Shown: positions 1 through 6,675 of the stretch, piece by piece
Layout of the letters: each line of letters opens with the position of its first letter
Numbering within the stretch: position 1 is the first letter of the stretch
Origin: a virus
Reading direction: 5' to 3' (one strand)
IMG/VR virus record: IMGVR_UViG_3300021057_000031
Span: 1-27,463 of that record
Length of the DNA: 27,463 nucleotides
Notes under the pieces: generated by a model
What the model was told of the DNA's origin: nothing
Databases searched by the model: none
Seen by the model: only the letters and a program-made list of their open reading frames with translations
Program-made: the position numbers and the translations under genes

Positions 1-34
1 TGATCGTGTTGGTGAGCTTATAAACGAGAAACAT
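1..34 (-). CDS. Intron-encoded GIY-YIG homing endonuclease, N-terminal fragment
   Basis: Only 11 codons fit in the window: MFLVYKLTNTI from ATG at 34. A start of the form xxVYKLTN is typical of GIY-YIG nucleases, where the first beta strand carries the YK[IV]TN segment before the YIG motif. The ORF begins just after the P6 strand of the intron core, the same general position as I-TevI in the T4 td intron (P6 loop). The identification rests on few residues plus the intron context, so it is probable but not certain. A complete gene would be expected to run left for roughly 150-250 codons. Confidence 0.6.
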   Translation of the reverse strand, partial: MFLVYKLTNTI

Positions 35-150
35 GACTTCCGAACTTGGTTGCTGATTGTCCCGCGAATTTTATCCTTTCGCCTCGGGAGTTCCCAGCAA
101 TTAGATGGGTTTTACACGCAAAATCTCTTTTGCGCGGCCCTATGGAATTA
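1..150 (-). ncRNA. Group I intron, 5' portion (runs off the left edge)
   Basis: Read on the minus strand. The exon end GGCCT (155-151) plus U150 pairs with AGGGCC (141-136), giving a P1 helix with the U-G wobble (151/140) that defines a group I 5' splice site. P2 is CGCAAAA-GAGA-TTTTGCG (134-117) with a GNRA tetraloop. The conserved core follows: AATTGCTGGGAA (102-91) and AATCAGCAACCAAG (58-45) form P4 (TGCTG/CAGCA) and lead into P6, and CCCG/CGGG forms P5. This closely resembles the J3/4-P4 and P4'-P6 signatures of phage introns such as td and Twort. P7, P9 and the 3' splice site must lie beyond the window. Structure is seen directly; splicing is inferred. Confidence 0.88.
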
Positions 151-187
151 AGGCCTTGGGGTGGGCGCCAGAAGTGATAACTGTCAT
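151..187 (-). CDS. Major capsid protein, exon 1 (interrupted by a group I intron)
   Basis: ATG at 187 follows a strong SD (GGGAGGG, 201-195), directly after the stop of the upstream head gene. Exon 1 encodes MTVITSGAHPKA plus the first base of the next codon, which ends at the predicted splice site. Many phage major capsid proteins begin with a short segment ending HPKALWPG (recollection of the family); a split Leu codon T|TG or T|TA would restore that here. Read straight through, the frame stops after three more codons (TAG at 142-140), so unspliced RNA cannot make the protein. Position after scaffold and a head-associated gene also fits the capsid gene. Exon 2 is outside the window. Confidence 0.6.
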
Positions 188-201
188 TTGTGTACCCTCC
201 C

Positions 202-846
202 TTAGATGCCGAGCGAGCCAGAATCGGTAAGCGCGTTACCGGTGTTCTGGGTGTGCAGGTTGATCAGCACTTCGACCTTGGCGTGGGCAAGCGTCGTATC
301 GTTGTCTTCACGATTGACCGCGCGCAGGATGAGGAGCTGGTTGGACGCGTCCGCCGCCGGCACGTCGCTCGTCGTATCGAGTTCGGCGCCGGAGAGACCC
401 GTGGTGGTCGAGCCGGTGTGCGTGTAGATGAGCACCGCGTTGAGGCCCATGGAGGCGGCAGGAACGGCGCCGTCGGCCTGGATCTCGAAGACGATGTCGG
501 GATCGTCGCACACGTAGGCGACGCGCTCGGTGGACGCCGGGTTGTGCTTCACCTCTAGGTTCGTCGCCAGCGGCGAAAACCCGACGATGACGCCAGTGAT
601 GAGATCTCCGTCGCCTTCGGCCGCCTTTTCGACCGACGGCAGGGTGCCGACGCCGAACGTGCCACCGCCGGGGACTGAGATCGCCGACGCGTTAGAGCCG
701 CCGGCCACCTTGAGCACCGGATCGCCGATGAACAGCGCCGTCGCATAAGTGGAGGCAATGTAGTAGGGTCGAGCTGCCCCGTTATAGGGCGCACCCGACT
801 TGTGCCGAATGGGGCGAAGCCCAAACGGCGAGTCGATGTTTGGCAT
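202..846 (-). CDS. Phage head-associated structural protein (probable decoration protein)
   Basis: 214 aa. It begins MPNIDSPFGLRPIRH, a start I associate with small structural proteins encoded just upstream of the major capsid gene in many tailed phages. The protein is Gly/Ala/Thr-rich with alternating hydrophobic residues suggesting beta structure, has no signal peptide or membrane segment, and holds repeated turns such as PGGGTFGVG. It lies between the 183-aa head protein and capsid exon 1, with only 14 bases between its TAA and the capsid ATG. I considered it as the capsid protein itself, but the better capsid candidate starts downstream. A role as decoration or cement protein is inferred from position. 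Confidence 0.55.
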   Translation of the reverse strand: MPNIDSPFGLRPIRHKSGAPYNGAARPYYIASTYATALFIGDPVLKVAGGSNASAISVPGGGTFGVGTLPSVEKAAEGDGDLITGVIVGFSPLATNLEVKHNPASTERVAYVCDDPDIVFEIQADGAVPAASMGLNAVLIYTHTGSTTTGLSGAELDTTSDVPAADASNQLLILRAVNREDNDTTLAHAKVEVLINLHTQNTGNALTDSGSLGI

Positions 847-881
847 TTATGAAAGTTCCCGTTGAAGATTGAAGGGTGCGA

Positions 882-1433
882 TTAGCGTCCCTGTTCGATC
901 TTCATCCCCCCTGCGGGGATGTAAGCTCCGGGGCCGGACAGCCCCTGAGGATCCTTGACGTTGCCCTGCCGCAACGATTCCTCGTCTGCCTTGATCTTTG
1001 CCTGCTCGCGGGCCTTGTCTTCCGCGTAGAACTCTTTTGGCTTACGCATCAGGATGTGCTTGTCGGGCTTCTGCACCGTCTTGGTGTTGGCGAAGCGCTC
1101 GACCGTCGTCCCCATCCCCACGTTGCGGGGGTCGGCCGCCGCCTCGCGGGCGGGAGCGACCTCCCAGTCCTTTGACCGCAACTGGTGAATGCGGGTGCCG
1201 GTGCCGGCCGTGTCGACCGCCCAGCGGTACTCGAAGCGCGGGTCTTTCTCTTCCTCAGGTATCGATAGCTTCAGGTTCATTTCCGCCGCGTTCGTCGATC
1301 GGCGCGTGCGGCGCTGCTCACGCAGCTCGGCGATGCGCTTGGAGCCTTCGTCTTCGTGGTGCGCCGGGGCATCTACGGCTGTCGGTTCGCTAGCTGTGGC
1401 GGCGCGGGTGCGCTTGCTTGTCGCTTGGCTCAT
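882..1433 (-). CDS. Conserved phage head-region protein, unknown function
   Basis: 183 aa. ATG 1433 was chosen because it lies 2 bases after the scaffold stop and is preceded by GGAG at the right distance; a longer frame would run deep into the scaffold gene. The protein is highly charged, with an N-terminal Lys/Arg/Ala-rich tail, a helical Glu/Arg segment near residues 28-50, and a C-terminal part containing NTKTVQKPDKHILMRKP. There is no signal peptide or membrane segment. Its place between scaffold and the head-associated protein suggests a head assembly or connector role, but I cannot assign a family. Confidence 0.6.
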   Translation of the reverse strand: MSQATSKRTRAATASEPTAVDAPAHHEDEGSKRIAELREQRRTRRSTNAAEMNLKLSIPEEEKDPRFEYRWAVDTAGTGTRIHQLRSKDWEVAPAREAAADPRNVGMGTTVERFANTKTVQKPDKHILMRKPKEFYAEDKAREQAKIKADEESLRQGNVKDPQGLSGPGAYIPAGGMKIEQGR

Positions 1434-1435
1434 GG

Positions 1436-2479
1436 TTAGGCGAGGCTCCAATAATCTTTGGCGTAGGCGTCGCGCGCCTTTTTGATGTCGGACTCGGATG
1501 CCGCTTCGGCGTCGACGCCCTTGGGCAGGAACAGCCCGTCGTCGCGGATGTATTTCTCCGCCGCGCTCTTGGCCTCGGGGGGCAGATCGTTCCACACTCT
1601 GGCCCTAGACTGCGAGGCCTGCGCCTGGCGGCCACCCCCTTCCACGGCGGGGGCGTGCTGCGAGGCAGTAGGCTTCTGCTGCGGGCTCAAACCGAAGCGC
1701 TCGGGGAACTTGTCCATGGTCGCTTCGCGGGTGCGCTTCAGGTTCTCCTCGACGGAGAGACCCGGCATTTCGCGCATCAGGCGGCCGTGCTCTTCGGTGG
1801 CGAAGGCGGTCATCACCGGGTCGCGATTGAACCAGGCGTTGTCGCCGATCCACTGCTGCACGGCGGGCGGCGTTTGCACGGCCGGTGCCACGTCCTTGCC
1901 GTTCGGCTTGGCGGGCTCGGCCTCTTCCTCGCCCTCGGGTTCCCCTTGGAACTCGGCCAAGGCCCGATGCTGGTCCTGCACGTGCTTTTCGTAGGCCTGC
2001 ACGTTGCCATCGGCGACGGCGGCGCGCTTCTTTTCTTCGAACTGGCTCCAGATGCTCTCGCGCTGGCGCTCGAGGGCGATGCGGTTCATGCCCTCCATGC
2101 GCTTCAAGCGCTCATTAAAGGACTGCTCGACCTCGGCGCGGATCTTGTTCGGAAGCTCTTTGACGGTCGTCTCGAGCTCGGCGACCTTGCGCTCGGCGCG
2201 GTCGGCGCGCGACTTGACGATGGGCAGAACTTCTTCGCCGCGCTTTACGAACTGGTCGGCAGGCCGCCAGGCGTCGGGGGAGCCGCGCCATTCCGACTGC
2301 GGCACCCAGCCCATGTCGCGGGCCTTGGTTTCCATCTCGCGGGACACCGCCGGGGCTTGTGCTGCGGGCGGTGCCTCGTCTTCATGCGCTTCACCGCCTG
2401 CTTCGGCAGGGGTAGATGCGGGGGCTTCAGTTGCGACCTCCTGGGTCAGAACCTCGGCGTTTTCGGCTTCTGTGCTCAT
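1436..2479 (-). CDS. Capsid scaffolding protein
   Basis: 347 aa, very acidic and Ala/Glu-rich, with no membrane segments. The first ~55 residues are low-complexity Glu/Ala/Pro. A long coiled coil follows (about residues 80-170, rich in Arg, Glu and Lys heptads such as RAERKVAELETTVKELP). The C-terminal half contains a short globular segment (DNAWFNRDPVMTAFA) and ends with a basic, helical tail. This layout and the position between portal/GroES and the head genes match scaffolding proteins of tailed phages, which direct procapsid assembly and are then removed. The call is by composition and position; there is no catalytic motif to test. Confidence 0.7.
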   Translation of the reverse strand: MSTEAENAEVLTQEVATEAPASTPAEAGGEAHEDEAPPAAQAPAVSREMETKARDMGWVPQSEWRGSPDAWRPADQFVKRGEEVLPIVKSRADRAERKVAELETTVKELPNKIRAEVEQSFNERLKRMEGMNRIALERQRESIWSQFEEKKRAAVADGNVQAYEKHVQDQHRALAEFQGEPEGEEEAEPAKPNGKDVAPAVQTPPAVQQWIGDNAWFNRDPVMTAFATEEHGRLMREMPGLSVEENLKRTREATMDKFPERFGLSPQQKPTASQHAPAVEGGGRQAQASQSRARVWNDLPPEAKSAAEKYIRDDGLFLPKGVDAEAASESDIKKARDAYAKDYWSLA

Positions 2480-2497
2480 GGCCTCTTTGTGCTTTGC

Positions 2498-2525
2498 TCA
2501 AAAGAAAACCCGCTCAAAGGCGGGT
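2498..2525 (-). terminator. Intrinsic terminator between GroES-like gene and scaffold
   Basis: On the minus strand ACCCGC-CTTTGA-GCGGGT (2525-2508) is followed immediately by TTTTCTTTTG. A 6-bp GC stem with a T tract is a classical rho-independent terminator. It lies after the co-chaperonin stop (2556) and before the scaffold start (2479), so it could reduce or separate expression of the downstream capsid genes. Confidence 0.75.
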
Positions 2526-2555
2526 GTGGGTTGGCTCGGATTGTCGGCGCGGGTT

Positions 2556-2966
2556 CTAGGCCAGCACCGCACAAACGTCCTTGTCGTTCATGATGATGTA
2601 CTCGACGCGGTCCTTGCCCTTCAGCTTCATCCCCGAATACTTCGAATAGACGATGCGATCGCCGACCTTGGGCGGGGCAAAGCCTGCCGGCCATTTCTCG
2701 TAGGAAAAGGCCAGCGGCGAGACGGCGACGATGGTGCCCTCGGTGGCGGCGTTCTGCAGCTTCTCGGCTTCCGAAATGGGGATGATGATGCCGCCCTTGG
2801 TGACCGTCTCGATCTCCTCGGGGCGGACGACGACCTTGAACTCGGTCGGGTAGATGCCGGAGGTGTTGGCTGGTGTCACCTTCTTGGCCTTCTTGCTGCG
2901 CTTGGCTTTAGGCTTGACGGCGGCGAGCGACGCGCTCGACCCGTTGCTCAGATGGGATTCCTGCAT
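2556..2966 (-). CDS. GroES-like co-chaperonin (Cpn10)
   Basis: 136 aa. A basic, Lys/Ala-rich extension (residues 1-35) precedes a Cpn10-like domain. Recognisable Cpn10 elements are VVVRPEEIETVTKGGIIIP (about residues 45-63), VGDRIVYSKYSG with the glycine-bearing strand, and a C-terminal YIIMNDKDVCAVL strand. It would cap the host GroEL to fold the capsid protein, as gp31 does in T4. The N-terminal extension is unusual, since standard GroES is about 95 aa. The start overlaps the upstream gene by 59 bases. Family assignment is confident; the substrate is inferred from its place among head genes. Confidence 0.85.
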   Translation of the reverse strand: MQESHLSNGSSASLAAVKPKAKRSKKAKKVTPANTSGIYPTEFKVVVRPEEIETVTKGGIIIPISEAEKLQNAATEGTIVAVSPLAFSYEKWPAGFAPPKVGDRIVYSKYSGMKLKGKDRVEYIIMNDKDVCAVLA

Positions 2967-3225
2967 TCTCTGCCTCGGTCTCTTCCTGGATGTCTGATAG
3001 CTCGATGGTGAGCATGTCGGTGATGAACTCCAACTTGGCTTTCAACTCGGCTTGCATGAGTTGCATGGGGCGGGGGTCGGCGGGGATTTCCCCGTGCAAC
3101 AGTTCGACCCAGCGGGATTCGATGACCTTCTGCATGTCGGTGAGATGCGCGAACACGCATTGGGTGATGGTGTTGTCGCGCCAGGCGGCGAAGTCTTCCT
3201 CGGATATGGGCTTGGGTTTGCTCAT
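2908..3225 (-). CDS. Small phage protein, unknown function
   Basis: 105 aa, MSKPKPISEEDFAAWRDN start, predicted mostly helical with a Glu-rich middle and a basic C-terminus (VERVARRRQA). It is cytoplasmic by sequence, with no Cys pairs or nucleotide-binding motif. It sits directly upstream of the GroES-like gene and overlaps it by 59 bases, so the two are probably translated together. The start is 11 bases beyond the inner end of a TTGACG element (3240). Head-region hypothetical. Confidence 0.6.
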   Translation of the reverse strand: MSKPKPISEEDFAAWRDNTITQCVFAHLTDMQKVIESRWVELLHGEIPADPRPMQLMQAELKAKLEFITDMLTIELSDIQEETEAENAGIPSEQRVERVARRRQA

Positions 3226-3239
3226 GGGCTTTCAAAGTG

Positions 3240-3287
3240 TTGACGCCCGCTCTCTATCGAGTTCGCGGGCTATGCTGCGCATGCGCG
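3240..3287 (+). repeat. TTGACG double-hairpin element 1a
   Basis: TTGACG (3240-3245), then hairpin 1 CCCGC...TATCGA...GCGGG (24 nt), then CTATGCTGCGCATGCGCG. It faces element 1b at 3301-3350, making an inward-facing pair with no gene between. Confidence 0.75.
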
Positions 3288-3300
3288 TCCCACACTCTAC

Positions 3301-3350
3301 GCATCGCGTGCCTACGCGATAGGCGAAGCAACCGTGTTGCGAGCCGTCAA
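3301..3350 (-). repeat. TTGACG double-hairpin element 1b
   Basis: Minus strand: TTGACG (3350-3345), hairpin GGC..GCAAC-ACG-GTTGC..GCC (23 nt), then TATCGCG...CGCGATGC as the second stem. It supplies the last codons and TAG stop of the 3312-4265 reading frame. Confidence 0.8.
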
Positions 3351-4265
3351 CGCACTTGGCGCAGATAGTTCTCGACCGGTGATCCAGCCGCTTCCCCGAG
3401 CCACCCATAGCGGCGGAGAATATCGATATCGGACTTTGTACCATGCGAACTTCGTTCCGCGCTCACCCGCGGTCCAGCCTTCTGCGTTCTGTACGGCGTG
3501 CTGCAATTCATGCGCGGCCACAGAGCGCTGCGCCGCATTGGTTGGACCGAGCGCGTCTACATACGACAACCCGTCTTCGTCGGGCCATCCGTAGACGCCA
3601 GACTTCTCCGGCCAAAAGCCCACCTTCGTGTCCATGTTGGCGGCGGCTTCGGGGTAGGCCGCAGCAAACTCAGGATGCGAAATCGGCCCTGCGGCGGACA
3701 CGCCCTCACCTTCGCCGCGTCTGACGGCTAGGTTCTTGTCATCGATTTCAAAGCGCCACTTGCCGTCTTTGCCCTGAAACCACCCCGTCTCATTCCAAAT
3801 TTGCTCACGCGGCGCGCCTTTGGCGGCGAGGTCTTCGGCTTTAGCGAGTGCGGCGTGATCTGCCGTCTTGGCGAGTCTTCCTCCAAACATCCCGACCGAT
3901 CCGGCTGGACGCGGCACAGCAATACCGCCTGACATCACCAGCCCCGCCAACACAGCATCTTGCGGCTGTGGGGCTTCTCCCCGGCGGAAGCGGGCAAAGG
4001 CTTCTCTTGCGTCGATGAGCGTTTGCGGCACCGCCAGTCCAGGTCCATCCGGCCAGTTGGCGATGGGCATTTGCGAGCCGCGGTCGCGGGCTTCAGTACC
4101 GGAAAGCTCGTTGCGGACGCCCCGCGCCACCTCGTGACCGAGGAACGAAACCGGCGACGCGACAGCGCGGGCGCCGGCAAGCAAATTCTTGGGGGTGATC
4201 CCGAGCGCCTCCGCCTCGCGGGCGAGTTGGGCCGTGAAGGCCTCAAACGAGAGCGGTTCGGCCAT
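3312..4265 (-). CDS. Truncated HELQH metallopeptidase-like protein (polyvalent-protein domain)
   Basis: 317 aa. Residues 1-120 are helical and rich in Ala/Gly. The second half contains WNETGWFQGKDGKWRFEIDD and then HELQHAVQNAEGW near residue 250, an HExxH-type zinc-binding helix seen in domains of large phage and plasmid polyvalent proteins. The expected sequence after this motif is missing: the last 13 residues are encoded by a TTGACG element that also provides the stop. A frame change is suspected near 3450: the alternative frame after AWYK reads SDIDILRRYGWLGEAAG with better codon use and stops at the TGA of TTGACG. It overlaps the portal start by 23 bases. It may be a decaying or frameshifted gene. 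Confidence 0.6.
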   Translation of the reverse strand: MAEPLSFEAFTAQLAREAEALGITPKNLLAGARAVASPVSFLGHEVARGVRNELSGTEARDRGSQMPIANWPDGPGLAVPQTLIDAREAFARFRRGEAPQPQDAVLAGLVMSGGIAVPRPAGSVGMFGGRLAKTADHAALAKAEDLAAKGAPREQIWNETGWFQGKDGKWRFEIDDKNLAVRRGEGEGVSAAGPISHPEFAAAYPEAAANMDTKVGFWPEKSGVYGWPDEDGLSYVDALGPTNAAQRSVAAHELQHAVQNAEGWTAGERGTKFAWYKVRYRYSPPLWVARGSGWITGRELSAPSALTARNTVASPIA

Positions 4266-6288
4266 TGCCGTTCACCGCGTTGGGGCGAGGTTGCTTGGCT
4301 GGCGGCTGCTCCGCCGCCGCCCCGCCCATGATCGATTGCAACTGCCCCCGCAGGCCCTTGGCGAACTCCTCCGCGTCGCGGGCGCGCACTTGTCTGTCCG
4401 CCGCATCCTTGGCCAGCACCCCTTCGGCGGTGGCCTTCATCGCCTTGCCTTCCTGCTCCTCCACCTTGGCCATGGCGTCGGCCATCTGCAGTTTTTCCGG
4501 GGGTGAGGGCTGCGTGGGCTTGGGCGGCATCAGCTTGTCGATGTCCTCCGCCCCCAGGGCCTCGAAAAAGCGCTGGAAGCATTCACGGGGATCGACGCCG
4601 GCCTGCACGGCCACAGGATTGGTGCCCACCTCCATGTACACCTGCGCCCGCTGCATCTTCTGCATGTCGGTGACGGTGTTGGGGTCGGCGGCCGGGCTGA
4701 CATCCATCGCCGTCGTGTCGTAGTCCTCGCGGGCAATGGCCATCTCGTTGTCGAGGATGGTCAAGTACTGCTGCTCGGGGAGGTGCTTGGCGTTCAAGGC
4801 GAAGAGGAGCTGATACTCTTTTTTGAGGGCCCGGTAGAGGCGCTTGTAGATGGAGGTGTAGACCTTCATCCCCTGCTCGATCATCGCCAAGGTCGTGGTG
4901 GCCGGCTGGTTGCGCGACTGCTCGCCGGTCAGAATGTCCTTGATGTTGGCGATCTCTTTCGACCACTCGACCATCATGCCGAGCAACTGGAAGAGCACCG
5001 TCGAGGGGCCGGGGTGCTCCATGTTGACGATGGCTTCGCGCACCTTGGCCCCGGCCGCATCAACCACGTGGTACTGGCCGGGGGCAAAGCGCATCTGGTT
5101 CTTCTTAAGCCGTAACCCGGAGCCGATGAAGCCGCCGCCGGCGTTCTGCAAATGTCCGGCGTCGAGCATCTGGTTGACGGTGGAATCGATCACCTCGGAC
5201 AAGGGCTCGAGCAATTCGCCGAACCCCAGATCGTAGAACCCGCCCTCTGGGTCGCGGAAAAACGGATACTTGACGAACATGTTGTAGCGGGGGATGCGGG
5301 CGAGCTTGCCGTCGTCCTTCAATCGCAGTTCATTGGGATCGAAGTTGGCGACGATGCAGACGACCTTGGCGGTGTCCTTGTGGACGGTGACGATCCACGG
5401 CTCGCGATGGCCGTCCTCGTCGAGGTCCAAATAGCGGTGCTGCTCGAGGAACTCGTGCGGGGCGTCCTCGTCCCCGTCCGAACCCCCAACAATCCCCAGA
5501 TCGCAGTCGAGGTAGACGCCCTCCGCCTGACGGTCTTCGATCTCGTGCGGGTAGAGGTCGAACACCTGCGTCATGCGCGGCACGGTTTCCAGCGACCGCG
5601 TCTTCTGGTTGACGACAAAGTCGAGGGCCGGGACCATCTCGCAGCGGTTGCGCTGCAGGATCGGGTCGTAGAACGTCTTGCGGAAGGCGCAGCCGACGAT
5701 GGGGATCTGGCCCAAGAGGACGTCGGTGTCCTCCTCCCACTCGGGCATTTCCGTGGTCAGCTGGTAGGACATGTGCTTGGAGATGCGCTCGGCCTTGGAG
5801 CGCTTGACGCCGGGCTTCACCTGCCACTGCGGCTCGCCGGTCGCCTCATCGAGCACGGGTTGTCCGTCTGGGCCTTTGACCGGGACGCCTCGATCGTCGC
5901 CGACCACCTGCCCCTTGACGATGCGCTGCCCGTCGACGATGGCCGGATAGGCGCGGGAGGCGAACTGCAGGGCGGCGGTGGCAAGGATCGGGTTCTTGAC
6001 GTTGGCAGACCCATCAAACGGATAGGTCTTGCGGGCGGCCTTGAGGCGGGCGCGGTCGAGGGACTTCTTGGCCTTCTTTTCCCAATCAGAGCGTGAATTA
6101 TTGTCGAGATTGAACTCGGCAACGACCTTAGAGCCGATGACGCCCAAACGGTCCTCGTCGATCTCCTCGGCGACGTTGGGCAGTTCGGCCCAGTCCATGA
6201 GCTTGCGCAAGGCTTGCGTGCCGGAGACGCGGGTCTCCCCGTCCCCCTTCTTGCCGCGCTTGGATTTGGCTTTGCCGTAAGCGGCCAT
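4243..6288 (-). CDS. Portal protein
   Basis: 681 aa, the size of the large portal proteins found in podovirus-like phages. It forms the dodecameric ring through which DNA enters the head. The N-terminus is basic (KSKRGKKG), followed by a conserved-looking segment YPFDGSANVKNPILATAAL near residue 88, where aromatic and small residues match the 'YPWxGASNVxxPLxxxAxxQ' pattern I know from such portals. The central part is alpha/beta with many charged loops. The C-terminus is a helical coiled region with repeated Ala/Glu/Lys, fitting the portal crown or barrel. It lies downstream of the terminase genes. A one-base overlap (TGATG) couples it to the small membrane gene upstream. Confidence 0.8.
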   Translation of the reverse strand: MAAYGKAKSKRGKKGDGETRVSGTQALRKLMDWAELPNVAEEIDEDRLGVIGSKVVAEFNLDNNSRSDWEKKAKKSLDRARLKAARKTYPFDGSANVKNPILATAALQFASRAYPAIVDGQRIVKGQVVGDDRGVPVKGPDGQPVLDEATGEPQWQVKPGVKRSKAERISKHMSYQLTTEMPEWEEDTDVLLGQIPIVGCAFRKTFYDPILQRNRCEMVPALDFVVNQKTRSLETVPRMTQVFDLYPHEIEDRQAEGVYLDCDLGIVGGSDGDEDAPHEFLEQHRYLDLDEDGHREPWIVTVHKDTAKVVCIVANFDPNELRLKDDGKLARIPRYNMFVKYPFFRDPEGGFYDLGFGELLEPLSEVIDSTVNQMLDAGHLQNAGGGFIGSGLRLKKNQMRFAPGQYHVVDAAGAKVREAIVNMEHPGPSTVLFQLLGMMVEWSKEIANIKDILTGEQSRNQPATTTLAMIEQGMKVYTSIYKRLYRALKKEYQLLFALNAKHLPEQQYLTILDNEMAIAREDYDTTAMDVSPAADPNTVTDMQKMQRAQVYMEVGTNPVAVQAGVDPRECFQRFFEALGAEDIDKLMPPKPTQPSPPEKLQMADAMAKVEEQEGKAMKATAEGVLAKDAADRQVRARDAEEFAKGLRGQLQSIMGGAAAEQPPAKQPRPNAVNGNGRTALV

Positions 6289-6425
6289 CAGAACATCCCT
6301 AAGGCGTGTGTGCTCAAGGCCAGGGCCAGAAGACTGATCGCGATGGAAAACCCGCAGATCAGCTTGGCGCGGCGAATTTGGGTGAGGGTCTGGCGGTTGA
6401 CACGGGCGATTTCGGTGGGGGTCAT
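6288..6425 (-). CDS. Small membrane protein, 45 aa, coupled to portal
   Basis: MTPTEIARVNRQTLTQIRRA, then one transmembrane helix (about residues 22-40, GFSIAISLLALAL) and a short tail ending GMF. ATG 6425 has a good SD (AAGGGG). Its TGA overlaps the portal ATG by one base, so translation is probably coupled. Positive residues before the helix suggest the N-terminus stays in the cytoplasm. No family recognised; a membrane role in assembly or exclusion would be speculation. Confidence 0.6.
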   Translation of the reverse strand: MTPTEIARVNRQTLTQIRRAKLICGFSIAISLLALALSTHALGMF

Positions 6426-6444
6426 GCCGTCCCCTTGTTGAGTG

Positions 6445-6495
6445 TTGACAGGGCTCGGCTACCGAGCCTCGCCCTTACGCTGCGCGCGTATGTCG
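6445..6495 (+). repeat. TTGACR double-hairpin element 2
   Basis: TTGACA (6445-6450), hairpin GGGC-tCGGCT-ACCG-AGCC-tcGCCC (24 nt), then TTACGC-tgcgc-GCGTA. It overlaps the 3' end of the LamG-like fragment and supplies its last codons and stop. It is the one copy for which I found no inward-facing partner. Confidence 0.7.
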
Positions 6496-6674
6496 AAGGT
6501 GATTTCGAAGTCGCCGCCCAAGATAAACCCGACACCGCCGGGCACGTTCACGTAGTCGCCCTTGCCGTCTAGGACGAGGTGTGCCGAGCCGAACTTTGCC
6601 GGCGTCGTGTCGACAACCGTAGTTGGGGCGTCTGGGTCGTTACACAGGAGCAGCTTCGTGAATTCCTCGGCCAT
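6459..6674 (-). CDS. LamG-like domain fragment, 71 aa
   Basis: After MAEEFTKLLLCND comes AHLVLDGKGDYVNVPGG and a strand ending GGDFEITFDIRA, the opening strands of a LamG/concanavalin-like jelly roll (typical pattern: LDGxGDYVxVP...FTIEFWVR). Such domains are normally ~150-200 aa and occur on phage tail or surface proteins. This one stops after about 70 residues because a TTGACG-type element supplies QRKGEAR and the TAG. It is therefore probably a truncated gene. It follows the terminase stop by one base. Confidence 0.55.
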   Translation of the reverse strand: MAEEFTKLLLCNDPDAPTTVVDTTPAKFGSAHLVLDGKGDYVNVPGGVGFILGGDFEITFDIRAQRKGEAR

Positions 6675-6675
6675 T

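Noticed and set aside
202-846. 214-aa head protein as the major capsid protein itself
   Set aside because: A better capsid start with SD and an HPKA motif lies directly downstream; 214 aa is short for a capsid protein in a phage with a 681-aa portal and separate scaffold.
1418-2593. Long plus-strand open frame opposite scaffold
   Set aside because: It is antisense to a well-supported gene with SD and phage context; GC-rich DNA gives long antisense frames. The same applies to the plus frames opposite portal (5152-6096), terminase (7285-8205) and porin (18853-19923).
3232-3444. Small minus frame with CxxC...CxxC (CAKC...CVEC), zinc-ribbon-like
   Set aside because: Its Cys codons fall in the arms of elements 1a/1b and it has no SD; the pattern is explained by the repeat sequence.
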